From NCBI RefSeq assembly GCF_013177675.1, contig NZ_CP042652.1, positions 62,001-126,000 of the forward strand: a stretch of 64,000 nt of DNA, written 5' to 3'. The position numbers and the translations under genes are program-made. Positions 33,256 through 41,691 of the stretch are shown in pieces. This DNA is from Arcobacter acticola. Its GTDB lineage: Bacteria; Campylobacterota; Campylobacteria; Campylobacterales; Arcobacteraceae. How positions within the stretch are numbered: the first letter of the stretch is position 1; the number at the start of each line of letters is the position of its first letter. The notes under the pieces are model-generated. The model saw only the letters and a list, made by a program, of their open reading frames with translations. It did no database searches and was not told the DNA's origin.

Positions 33256-33633
33256 ATGAAAGTTAGAATTTATTATGAAGATACAGATGCAGCAGGAATT
33301 GTGTATCATGCAAATTTTATAAAATATTGTGAAAGAGCTAGATCTGAAATATTCTTTAAACAAGGATTTAATTCTCATAATAAAACAAAAAATGAGCATT
33401 TTGTTGTAAGAAATATCGTTTGTGATTTTGTACAAACTTCAGTTCTAGGTGACTTATTAGAAGTTAAAACAAAAGTTCTACAGAGAAAGAATACTTCTGT
33501 TATCTTAAATCAAGATATCCTTAGAGGCAAAGAGTTAATTTGTTCTTTTCAAGTTGTTCTAGTTTATGTACAAAACTTTAAAGCTATAAAAATACCCGAT
33601 GAAGTATTTGAAATATTAGAAAATAATAGTTAA
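33256..33633 (+). CDS. ybgC: YbgC-type hotdog acyl-CoA thioesterase
   Basis: 125 residues from ATG 33256, preceded by GAAGGAAG inside the end of the upstream gene; an upstream in-frame extension to 33205 overlaps that gene and lacks the family's conserved start. It opens with MKVRIYYEDTDAAGIVYHAN, the YbgC signature, followed by FIKYCERARSEIF. YbgC acts on short-chain acyl-CoA or acyl-ACP. It is coupled to the PaaI-like thioesterase and ends at a strong stem-loop. It is not next to tol-pal genes, its usual setting in proteobacteria. Confidence 0.85.
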   Translation: MKVRIYYEDTDAAGIVYHANFIKYCERARSEIFFKQGFNSHNKTKNEHFVVRNIVCDFVQTSVLGDLLEVKTKVLQRKNTSVILNQDILRGKELICSFQVVLVYVQNFKAIKIPDEVFEILENNS

Positions 33634-33664
33634 TTAGCATATTATATATCTCTTTTAATCTTTT

Positions 33665-33699
33665 GTGTGTTAAATAAATTAAATATTTATTTAACACAC
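33665..33699 (+). terminator. Terminator after the thioesterase pair
   Basis: Exact 15-bp stem GTGTGTTAAATAAAT with its complement and a 5-nt loop, about 30 bp after the stop codon. It is preceded by TTTT, and its long AT part may work in both directions. Confidence 0.7.
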
Positions 33700-33791
33700 G
33701 ATATTACTATTTACTTACCCTTATAAATAATTCTTTTAATTTTTTAAATTTAAATAACTTTATTTCTAAATTAATTTAGAGATGATAAATT

Positions 33792-33824
33792 TGCCATGTT
33801 TTTATCATTATTTATTCATATACT
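33792..33824 (+). promoter_or_regulatory. Direct-repeat promoter of atoDA-thiolase-HK-RR
   Basis: TGCCAT-N5-TATCAT-N10-TATACT, with the -10 box 43 bp before the atoD start. No stem-loop of terminator quality separates thiolase from the kinase gene, so this promoter may also drive the two-component genes. Confidence 0.72.
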
Positions 33825-33867
33825 TTCAGTGTAAAAATAATTTATGCTATGAAAAAAGGAGGCAGAG

Positions 33868-34515
33868 ATGGAAAAGGTAATAGATATATCTGAGATTAAA
33901 AAATTTCTAAAAGATGGAATGATAATTTCTATTGGTGGTTTTTTTGGCTGTGGAAATGCTCATAATATTATAGATGAAATATTAAAAACTGATGTAAAAA
34001 ATTTGACTATTGTCGCTTCTGATACAGTTGTTGATGGTAAAGGAATAGGAAAACTAGTTGCTGATAATAGAATATCTAAACTTATGGCTACCCATATTGG
34101 TACAAATAAAGATACTCAAAAGCAAGTAAACGAAGGTCTTATTGAATTAGAATTAATACCTCAAGGAACTTTAGCTGAAAGATTGAGATCAGCATCTGCT
34201 GGATTAGGTGGCGTTTTAACACGAACCGGATTGGGTACATTAGTTCAAGAAGGTAAAGAAGTAATTATTGTAGATGAAAAAGAGTACATTTTAGAAAAAC
34301 CAATATTTGTTGATTTAGCCATTATAAAAGCGCATACTGCAGATAGAGCTGGAAATTTAATTTATAACGGTTCTTCACGAAATTTTAATGTCGCAATGGC
34401 AGGAGCAGCTAAGATAACTATAGCTGAAGTTGAGAACATAGTTGAAAATGGAGAGTTAAATCCCAACTTTATACATACACCATTTGTTTATGTAAATTAT
34501 TTAGTAAAGGCTTAA
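33868..34515 (+). CDS. atoD: 3-oxoacid/acetoacetate CoA-transferase subunit A
   Basis: 215 residues, the alpha subunit of a family I CoA transferase. The motif ISIGGFFGCGNAHNIIDEIL matches the CoA-binding glycine loop, and GGVLTRTGLGTLVQEGK is conserved downstream. It transfers CoA from acetyl-CoA or acetoacetyl-CoA onto a free short-chain acid. It starts with ATG after AAAAAGGAGG and is followed 1 bp later by the beta subunit gene. Confidence 0.92.
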   Translation: MEKVIDISEIKKFLKDGMIISIGGFFGCGNAHNIIDEILKTDVKNLTIVASDTVVDGKGIGKLVADNRISKLMATHIGTNKDTQKQVNEGLIELELIPQGTLAERLRSASAGLGGVLTRTGLGTLVQEGKEVIIVDEKEYILEKPIFVDLAIIKAHTADRAGNLIYNGSSRNFNVAMAGAAKITIAEVENIVENGELNPNFIHTPFVYVNYLVKA

Positions 34516-34516
34516 C

Positions 34517-35155
34517 ATGGAAGCAAAAGAGATAATAGCACAAAGAGTTGCAAAAGAATTTAATAATGGTGACTTTATAAATTTAGGTATAGGCTTACCT
34601 ACTTTAGTAGCCAATTATGTACCTAAAGATGTAGAAATTATTTTACATTCTGAAAATGGTTTTGCAGGGGTTTGGGATAAGGCACATGGGGATGATATTA
34701 GCAAAGATTTGATTGATGCAGGTGGTACGAATGTTGTATTAAGAGCTGGTGGAGCATTTTTTGATTCTTGTACATCTTTTGAAATCATTAGAGGTGGTCA
34801 TATTGATATTACTGTTTTAGGTGCTTTAGAAGTAGATCAAGAAGCTAGTTTGGCTAGTTGGAATATTCCTGGGAAATTTGTTCCTGGAATGGGTGGTTCT
34901 ATGGACCTAGTAAGTGGGGTGAAGAAAGTAATTATTGCTATGTTACACACTGCTAAAGGAGCTCCTAAAATACTTGAAAAATGTACTTTACCTTTAACTG
35001 GAAAAAATGTAATAAGTATGATTATAACTGAGTTGGGAGTTTTTAAATTTATAAGTGGGAAGTTACATTTAGTAGAACTTATTGGTGATACAACATTAGA
35101 ACAGATAAAAGAAGTTACTCCAGCTTCTTATATTGTTGCATTAAAAAATAATTAA
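34517..35155 (+). CDS. atoA: 3-oxoacid/acetoacetate CoA-transferase subunit B
   Basis: 212 residues, the beta subunit that carries the catalytic glutamate in ILHSENGFAG. The surrounding motifs NLGIGLPTLVANYVP and GGHIDITVLGALEVDQ are typical. With AtoD it would activate butyrate or a similar acid at the expense of another CoA ester. Its partner thiolase lies 20 bp downstream. Confidence 0.93.
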   Translation: MEAKEIIAQRVAKEFNNGDFINLGIGLPTLVANYVPKDVEIILHSENGFAGVWDKAHGDDISKDLIDAGGTNVVLRAGGAFFDSCTSFEIIRGGHIDITVLGALEVDQEASLASWNIPGKFVPGMGGSMDLVSGVKKVIIAMLHTAKGAPKILEKCTLPLTGKNVISMIITELGVFKFISGKLHLVELIGDTTLEQIKEVTPASYIVALKNN

Positions 35156-35175
35156 TAGAATATGAGGATTAAAAA

Positions 35176-36369
35176 TTGAAAGTATATATTGTAGAAGCAA
35201 AAAGAAGTGCTATTGGGAGTTTTTTAGGAACTTTAAAAGATGTGAAACCTGGTGATTTAGCTGGTCAGGTAATAAAAGATTTAACAAAAAATATTGATAA
35301 TAATATTGTAGATGAAGTTATTGTTGGGAATATCTTAAGCGCAGGACACTCTCAAGGGATAGGAAGACAAGCTGCAATATTTGGAGGAATGCCACATTCA
35401 ACTGTTGCATATTCATTAAATATGTTATGTGGTTCAGGAATGAAAGCTGTATTAAATGCTGTTGCTGAAATAAAATCAGGTGAAAAGAATGTAATAATTG
35501 CTGGTGGTGTTGAAAGTATGTCTGGAGCACCATTTTTAGTTTCATCAAAAGCTAGATCTGGTTTAGGACTAGGAGATGAAAAACTTGTTGATTCTATAAG
35601 TGATGCTCTAACAGATGCCTTTGAAGGTTATCATATGGGAATAACTGCTGAAAAAATTGCTGAAAAATTCAATATTTCTAGACAAACGCAAGATGAATAT
35701 GCTTTAGATTCTCAAAGAAAAGCAATAGCCGCGGATAATGCCGGAAAATTTGTAGATGAGATAACTCCTATTGTCGTTAAAACAAGAAAAGGCGAGATAA
35801 TATTTAATAAAGATGAATATATTAATAGAAATACTTCTTTAGAAAAATTGAATAATCTAAAAGCTGTTTTTAAAAAAGATGGAACAGTAACTGCTGGAAA
35901 TGCCTCTGGAATAAATGATGGTGCAAGTTTTACTCTAATTGCATCAGAAGATGCTGTTAAAAAATATAATTTGAAACCTTTGGTAGAAATTGTAGATATA
36001 GCTCAAGTTGGGATAGATCCTTCTGTTATGGGATTAAGTCCAGCATATGCAATCGAAAAGTTATTAAATAAAACAGGTGTTGATATAAGTGATATTGATG
36101 TTATTGAAATAAATGAAGCTTTTGCTGCCCAAATTTTAGGTGTATTTGAACTATTAAAAGAGAAAGTAAATTTAACAGATGAAATTTTAAATGAGAATAT
36201 GAACGTAAATGGAAGTGGAATAGCTTTAGGACACCCTGTTGGTGCTAGTGCAAATAGAATTATTGTTTCATTAATTTATGAGATGTTAAAACAAAACTCT
36301 ACATATGGTTTAGCTTCATTATGTATCGGAGGGGGACTAGGAACTGCTATTTTACTTAAAAAAGTATAG
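35176..36369 (+). CDS. atoB: Acetyl-CoA acetyltransferase (thiolase)
   Basis: 397 residues. The acylated cysteine is in NMLCGSGMKAVLNAV (near residue 87). The other active-site motifs NEAFAAQ, GHPVGASAN and LCIGGGLG are all present. It cleaves acetoacetyl-CoA into two acetyl-CoA. The start is TTG 35176 after GAGGA. Together with AtoDA it completes the pathway begun by the acd operon. A histidine kinase gene starts 60 bp downstream with no strong terminator between. Confidence 0.94.
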   Translation: MKVYIVEAKRSAIGSFLGTLKDVKPGDLAGQVIKDLTKNIDNNIVDEVIVGNILSAGHSQGIGRQAAIFGGMPHSTVAYSLNMLCGSGMKAVLNAVAEIKSGEKNVIIAGGVESMSGAPFLVSSKARSGLGLGDEKLVDSISDALTDAFEGYHMGITAEKIAEKFNISRQTQDEYALDSQRKAIAADNAGKFVDEITPIVVKTRKGEIIFNKDEYINRNTSLEKLNNLKAVFKKDGTVTAGNASGINDGASFTLIASEDAVKKYNLKPLVEIVDIAQVGIDPSVMGLSPAYAIEKLLNKTGVDISDIDVIEINEAFAAQILGVFELLKEKVNLTDEILNENMNVNGSGIALGHPVGASANRIIVSLIYEMLKQNSTYGLASLCIGGGLGTAILLKKV

Positions 36370-36429
36370 TAAGTTTATTGATATTATATTATTATGATAT
36401 TATATTTTCAAATAACAATCGGGATGTGA

Positions 36430-37569
36430 ATGAAGAAGAAGTATTATAATAAGTTAAATAAAAAATTAAATTTTGAGGATGTATTGTTGGACGCATTACC
36501 AAACCCCATATATTATAAAGATATAAAAGGGGATTTTATAAGATGTAATACTAGATTTGCAGATTTGGCTAGTACTTCTAAGAAAAAAGTTATAGGTAAG
36601 TCTGCTTATGAATTTTTTCCTAAAAGTGCTGCTGATAGGCATAAACAAATTGATGTGCAAATCATGAAAACTTTGCAACCTTATGAGGATGAAGTACATT
36701 TCATAAAAAAAGATGGTGAAGTAAGATATTACAATTTAAGTAAGGCTGTATGTTTAGATTATAAAGGCATGGTTGCTGGTATTGTTTGCATTATGACAGA
36801 TATTACTGAAAGAATCAAAGAAAAAGAACTTTTAATCCAACAAAGTAAGTTTGCTGAAATGGGTGAAATGATAGCTGCAATTGCTCATCAATGGAATGAG
36901 CCTTTGGTTGAACTTTCTGCACAAATTCAGAAAATGCAACTTTTTTACTCTTCAAATGTTATTGATAAAGAAAAAGTATCTAATTTTGTAATTGATTCTA
37001 TGGTTCAAATTCAATATATGTCTGTGACTTTAAATGATTTTAGAAATTTCCTAAAACCATCTGTTTTAAAAGAAGAGTTTGAAGTTAAAAAAGCAATAAA
37101 AGAAATTTTTGAAATAGTCGGTAAACAAATTTTTTATTTTAATATCAAAGTAAACTTTGAATATAACACTAATGATGAAATAATGATTTATGGCTATAAA
37201 AATGAGTTAAAACAGGTTTTATTAAATGTTATAAATAATGCAAAAAATAAACTTGTAAAACTTAATGAAAAAAATACTTTCAATGGAATCATCACAATTA
37301 GAATAAATGAGAGTAAAAAATATAATATTATTGAAGTTATTGATAATGGAGGTGCTATTGAAGGAAGTATTATGGACCGTTTATTCGATCCATTCTTTAC
37401 AACAAAAGAAAATGGCACTGGAATTGGATTATATATGGCAAAAATTATAGTTGAAGATAAAATGTCTGGAAAAATTGAAGTTAAGAATGATGGTAAAAAT
37501 GTAATATTTTTAATCAAAATCCCAAAAATAAAGAAGCATAAATATGAAGATATTCTTATTAGAAGATAA
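36430..37569 (+). CDS. PAS-domain sensor histidine kinase, cytoplasmic
   Basis: 379 residues with no signal peptide or membrane helix. A PAS domain spans about residues 15-130 (LPNPIYYKDIKGDFIRCNTRF, ending in GIVCIMTDITERI). The phosphoacceptor is His153 in AAIAHQWNEPLVELS. The ATP-binding domain has the N box (ELKQVLLNVINNAKN) and G boxes (IEVIDNGGA, TTKENGTGIGLYMAK). Its catalytic half is closely similar to that of the 735-aa kinase at 38871-41078, but the periplasmic sensor is absent. It overlaps its response regulator gene by 26 bp and probably belongs to the atoDA-thiolase transcript. Confidence 0.88.
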   Translation: MKKKYYNKLNKKLNFEDVLLDALPNPIYYKDIKGDFIRCNTRFADLASTSKKKVIGKSAYEFFPKSAADRHKQIDVQIMKTLQPYEDEVHFIKKDGEVRYYNLSKAVCLDYKGMVAGIVCIMTDITERIKEKELLIQQSKFAEMGEMIAAIAHQWNEPLVELSAQIQKMQLFYSSNVIDKEKVSNFVIDSMVQIQYMSVTLNDFRNFLKPSVLKEEFEVKKAIKEIFEIVGKQIFYFNIKVNFEYNTNDEIMIYGYKNELKQVLLNVINNAKNKLVKLNEKNTFNGIITIRINESKKYNIIEVIDNGGAIEGSIMDRLFDPFFTTKENGTGIGLYMAKIIVEDKMSGKIEVKNDGKNVIFLIKIPKIKKHKYEDILIRR

Positions 37570-38191
37570 TAAAACATTAAATGAAGCAATTAAATTAAAA
37601 TTTGAATTAAAAGGTTATAAAGTATATTCATACTTATGTGGTGAAGAAGCTTTTAATAATATTACAAATGGTTTTTCATGTTTTCTTCTTGATATTCATG
37701 TTCCAAATGTAGATGGATTAAAAATTCTTAAAAAGATACGTGAATATTATGATAATGTTCCTGTTGTAATTATCTCATCAACTGTAGAACTTGATATTAT
37801 AAAAAAATCATATAGTTTTGGTTGCAATGATTATTTAAAAAAACCATTTTTTATAGATGAATTGGAAATCAAAGTTGATAAACTTTGTAATATTCCTGAT
37901 AATGAAGTTCTTTTTGATGAGAAGAGTTTTTTCAATTTTAGTGAAAGTATTATTACTATTGATGGAGAAAAGAAAGTATTAACTGAAAAAGAAAATCTAC
38001 TTGTAAATCTATTTTTATTAAATAAAAATAAATTAGTGAGTTATGAAAACATACAAAACTATGTTTGGAAAGGTGAATATGCATCTATTGATGCAATAAG
38101 AACACTTATTAGAAGATTAAGAAAGAAAATAGATAAGACTACTATAAAAGCTTCATCTAACAGAGGATACTATTTATATGTAGAATGTTGA
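37544..38191 (+). CDS. OmpR/PhoB-family response regulator 1
   Basis: 215 residues: a receiver domain with the acidic pair (LLEDN), phospho-Asp50 (CFLLDIHVPNVDG) and Lys in YLKKPF, then a winged-helix DNA-binding domain. The recognition helix region IDAIRTLIRRLRKKI is nearly the same as in regulator 2 (IESI-like variant at 38230-38874), so both should read similar DNA. The gene overlaps the kinase gene. It is a candidate activator at the TRTCAT direct repeats, which have the PhoB-type 11-bp spacing. Confidence 0.88.
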   Translation: MKIFLLEDNKTLNEAIKLKFELKGYKVYSYLCGEEAFNNITNGFSCFLLDIHVPNVDGLKILKKIREYYDNVPVVIISSTVELDIIKKSYSFGCNDYLKKPFFIDELEIKVDKLCNIPDNEVLFDEKSFFNFSESIITIDGEKKVLTEKENLLVNLFLLNKNKLVSYENIQNYVWKGEYASIDAIRTLIRRLRKKIDKTTIKASSNRGYYLYVEC

Positions 38192-38229
38192 ATTTAAAAT
38201 ATATTTTTAAATTCTTTCTTTTTAATATT

Positions 38230-38874
38230 TTAGTTACTTTTAAATATATATCCTGTATCAACAACAGTTTGAATATACTCTTTATCAATTACTTTTCTTA
38301 CTCGTCTAATAAGGCTTCTTATTGATTCTAAAGATGCAAAATTACCTTCCCAAACATAATTTTCTATAGATTCGTATGATATTACTTGATTCTTTTTTGT
38401 TAAAAATAGATTCATTAAAAGTTTTTCTTTTTTTGTTAATCTAATTTCTTTATCATTCATTTTAATTACTGATGATTTAAAATCAAAACAACAATTCTCA
38501 TCAAAAAATATCTCATCATTTTGTATTTTACAGAGTTTTTCAATTTTGATTTCTAATTCATCTATGAAAAATGGTTTCTTTAAAAAATCATTACATCCAA
38601 AATCATAGGCTTGTTTTATGACATCAAGTTCAACACTTGCGCTTATAATAATTACAGGTAAAGTAGGATAATACTCTCTAATTTTTTTAAGGATCTTTAT
38701 TCCATCAATATTTGGAACATTTATATCTAAAATAAAACATGAAAAACCATCTGATACCGCTTCAAACGCCTGTGCTCCGTCTGTAAAAGTTAAAAGATTA
38801 TATCCTTTCATTTTTAGTCGTTTTGTTATAGTTTCATTTAACTTTTTATTATCTTCTAATAATAGAATTTTCAA
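38230..38874 (-). CDS. OmpR/PhoB-family response regulator 2
   Basis: 214 residues, a clear paralogue of regulator 1: phospho-Asp50 (CFILDINVPNIDG), the FLKKPFFIDELEIK segment, and recognition helix region LESIRSLIRRVRKVI. It overlaps the upstream kinase gene by 4 bp and is convergent with regulator 1, with only 38 bp between the stops. It is the last gene of the apparent lutABC-kinase-regulator unit. It is a candidate regulator of the direct-repeat promoters. Confidence 0.88.
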   Translation of the reverse strand: MKILLLEDNKKLNETITKRLKMKGYNLLTFTDGAQAFEAVSDGFSCFILDINVPNIDGIKILKKIREYYPTLPVIIISASVELDVIKQAYDFGCNDFLKKPFFIDELEIKIEKLCKIQNDEIFFDENCCFDFKSSVIKMNDKEIRLTKKEKLLMNLFLTKKNQVISYESIENYVWEGNFASLESIRSLIRRVRKVIDKEYIQTVVDTGYIFKSN

Positions 38875-41078
38875 TTTTGTACCTTTTTATGGGGAAGTTT
38901 TATAGTGAAAACAACATTATTGTTATCATTTCTAACTTTAATTATTCCTCTCATTTTATCTTCAATTATTACTTTTGCCATATAAAGACCAAAGCCAGTT
39001 CCTGATTCTTTTGTAGTGAAGTATGGATCAAATATTGAATGTATAATTTTTTCATCAATTGCTCCACCATCATCAATTATTTCAATAATATTGTAATTTG
39101 ATGATCTTTCTATATTGATATTGATATGTGCTTTTTTACCAAAATCAGTATTTTTTTCAACTATTTTATTTTTTGCATTATTCAACAGATTTAATAAAAC
39201 TTGCTTAAATTCATTTTCATAGCCATAAATTAGAAGTTCTTCATTTTCATTTTTATAATTAAAAGTCATTTCAATATTTGAATAAAATATTTGTTTTCCA
39301 ATAATTTCATTAATCTCTCTTAATGCTTTTGATATGGAGAATAACTTTTTTTTAGTTGATGGTTTCAAGAAGTTTCTAAAATCACTTAATGTTTTTGACA
39401 TATATTTAATTTGCACCATTGAATCATTTACGAAATCTTTAACTTCCATATCTTTTAATTCATTTAATAAATATGATGTTTGTATATCTTGAACCAATGC
39501 TGATAATTCCACCAAAGGTTCATTCCATTGGTGGGCAATTGCAGCAATCATATCACCCATTTCTGCCAATTTACTTTGTTGTATCAAGAATTGTTTTTGT
39601 TGAACTCTTTCTGTTATATCATCCATAATACAAACAATTCCACCAACGGTTCCATCTATATTTTTATAAACAGCTTTATTTAAAATTATATGTTTCATCT
39701 CATTTGTTGGTGTATGAAAAGTAAATTCAGAGGTACTTGTTGAAAAAGTTGTTAGTAATTCTTGGTCTATTATAGTGTTTGCATTTGCAACTTTAAATGA
39801 AAAGAAATCAAAAGCAGTTTTTCCAATAATTTCATCTCTGCTACTATTTACTAAAGATGCAAAGCTGATATTACAGCCTAAAAACTTACCATCAACATTT
39901 TTGTAATATATTGGATTTGGAATGGTATCTAGTAAAACTTTATCAAATTCTATTCTATTTGATAACTCTAATTCTAGTTTTTCTCTTCTTTGAATATTTG
40001 CTTTTAATATAATAACAATTGTACTAAGTATAAATATTATTAAAGCTGTAAATATAAAAAGTTTTGAATGCTCTTTATATACAGTTGCAGGCTCATTTAT
40101 TATCACTGGATTACCAATATAAGGAGAAATGTCAATGTTAAATTTATCTAACTCTTTGTAGTCAAACATATAAATATTTGGAGATTTTTCAATTATTGGA
40201 ATATCAGATATTTTTTTTCCATTAAAAATTTGAAGAGCCATTTTTGAAACCGATTCTCCTTGAGCAATTGCAGAAGTTAAAAGACCACCTACTATCCCAT
40301 TATCTAAATAGAAATCCCAAAGACCATAAATTGGAACTTGACTTACTTCTTTTACTTGTGCAAAACTTTGTTTATAGGTAAAGTATTTTCCCGTGGTATC
40401 TTTGAATAAAAGAACAAATAGTATTACACTATTTTCTTTATCTAAATTTGAAACTTTTTGTCTTAAATTATTTATTTCTAAATCATCTGTATATTCAATG
40501 TTAAATTTATTTTTGTATTTTTCAATTATTGGTCGCAAATCTCTTTTAACTGCATAACCTGTATTTGAAGTATCATTAATTATTAAAAGATTTTTCAATT
40601 TTGGATGTAGTTTTGAAATAAGTTCAAAGTTTTTTTCTAAATCAACATCTTCAGCAACACCTGTCATATAGTTTTTTAAATTATTTTCATCTAATAATAC
40701 CTTGTCAAAATTGTTTATTCCACAAAATAAAACGGGAGTATTTTTAAATAAATATTCATGATATTTAATCATAAAATCAAAAGCAGTGTTATCACTTACG
40801 ATTATTAAATCAAAGATTCTACCCTCAAATTGTTGTTTGTAAAGTTTTGCGAGGCTATTTAAGTATTCTGCATTATCAATTCTTTTTGTATCCATATAAA
40901 CAGTTGTAACTTCTATTTCTGCTTTTTTATATTCAGAAAAAGTTTTTTCTATAGCTTTTGATATGTCATCACTCCAAGCATATCCCTTATGATAAGAGTG
41001 TAAAACCAATACTTCTTTGCTAGTATTTGCAAAAAGAAAATTTAAAAAAAGTATGCTAAATAGTAAAAAAAATTTCAT
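38871..41078 (-). CDS. Sensor histidine kinase with periplasmic binding-protein-like domain
   Basis: 735 residues. A signal/anchor sequence (MKFFLLFSILFLNFLFA) is followed by a periplasmic domain of about 310 residues resembling ABC-type substrate-binding proteins (EVLVLHSYHKGYAWSDDI, IIVSDNTAFDFMIKYHEYLF). A membrane helix follows (LFIFTALIIFILSTIVIIL, about 340-360), then a PAS domain (LPNPIYYKNVDGKFLGC) and the kinase core with AAIAHQWNEPLVELS (His near residue 510) and TTKESGTGFGLYMAK. It begins 25 bp after lutC on the same strand, which suggests that it senses a ligand linked to lactate use. Confidence 0.9.
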   Translation of the reverse strand: MKFFLLFSILFLNFLFANTSKEVLVLHSYHKGYAWSDDISKAIEKTFSEYKKAEIEVTTVYMDTKRIDNAEYLNSLAKLYKQQFEGRIFDLIIVSDNTAFDFMIKYHEYLFKNTPVLFCGINNFDKVLLDENNLKNYMTGVAEDVDLEKNFELISKLHPKLKNLLIINDTSNTGYAVKRDLRPIIEKYKNKFNIEYTDDLEINNLRQKVSNLDKENSVILFVLLFKDTTGKYFTYKQSFAQVKEVSQVPIYGLWDFYLDNGIVGGLLTSAIAQGESVSKMALQIFNGKKISDIPIIEKSPNIYMFDYKELDKFNIDISPYIGNPVIINEPATVYKEHSKLFIFTALIIFILSTIVIILKANIQRREKLELELSNRIEFDKVLLDTIPNPIYYKNVDGKFLGCNISFASLVNSSRDEIIGKTAFDFFSFKVANANTIIDQELLTTFSTSTSEFTFHTPTNEMKHIILNKAVYKNIDGTVGGIVCIMDDITERVQQKQFLIQQSKLAEMGDMIAAIAHQWNEPLVELSALVQDIQTSYLLNELKDMEVKDFVNDSMVQIKYMSKTLSDFRNFLKPSTKKKLFSISKALREINEIIGKQIFYSNIEMTFNYKNENEELLIYGYENEFKQVLLNLLNNAKNKIVEKNTDFGKKAHININIERSSNYNIIEIIDDGGAIDEKIIHSIFDPYFTTKESGTGFGLYMAKVIIEDKMRGIIKVRNDNNNVVFTIKLPHKKVQN

Positions 41079-41103
41079 TATGATCCCCTATTTAGCAATT
41101 ATA

Positions 41104-41691
41104 TCAAGATTTTGTAAAAATTACATAGCCAGATTTTGGTCCATGAGCTCCGATAACTAATGATTGTTCTATATCAGCTGTTTTTGATGGTCCTGAAATA
41201 AATACACCATATCCATTATTATCAAAATTTAATTTTTGATAAGCTTCATGCATATTATTTAGTATATCTTTTTCATCAATTACAATAACAATATTCTGTG
41301 CTATAAAATATAAAGCTCTATGTCTATTTTCTTCATCTTTCATCCAAATAGCACCATTTTCTGCAATTGCAAAATTACCTTTTACAACTGCTAAATCAAT
41401 ATCTTTTAAAGTATGAACATCTTCTTGTTCATTAGCATTAAAATTTCCAACATTGCAAAATTCAACATTTGATGCAATTTGTTTTTCATCTGGGTACAAC
41501 TCTTTAATAGTTTTATCCAAATCAGATTTATTTATTAATAAAGCTTTCCCTCCCACACTTTCAATCATTGTTGAAAAAGTTTGAAACTTATCTTCAAATT
41601 TTATTCCAAAGTTATCATATGATGGAAGAGGAACTTCTTTTACTATATTATTCTCTTTTATATTTTTAAGTATTAATTCTTTACTAGTCAT
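41104..41691 (-). CDS. lutC: L-lactate utilisation protein LutC
   Basis: 195 residues, an LUD-domain protein. Typical strings are GNFAIAENGAIWM and VIGAHGPKSGYVIF. With LutA and LutB it oxidises L-lactate to pyruvate, with electrons entering the quinone pool. It overlaps lutB by 8 bp. The sensor kinase gene follows 25 bp downstream. Confidence 0.88.
   Translation of the reverse strand: MTSKELILKNIKENNIVKEVPLPSYDNFGIKFEDKFQTFSTMIESVGGKALLINKSDLDKTIKELYPDEKQIASNVEFCNVGNFNANEQEDVHTLKDIDLAVVKGNFAIAENGAIWMKDEENRHRALYFIAQNIVIVIDEKDILNNMHEAYQKLNFDNNGYGVFISGPSKTADIEQSLVIGAHGPKSGYVIFTKS

Noticed and set aside
36370-36429. Direct repeat TGATATTATATT before the first kinase gene as another regulon site
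   Set aside because: Half-sites and spacing do not match the TRTCAT pattern and the region is simple AT-rich sequence.
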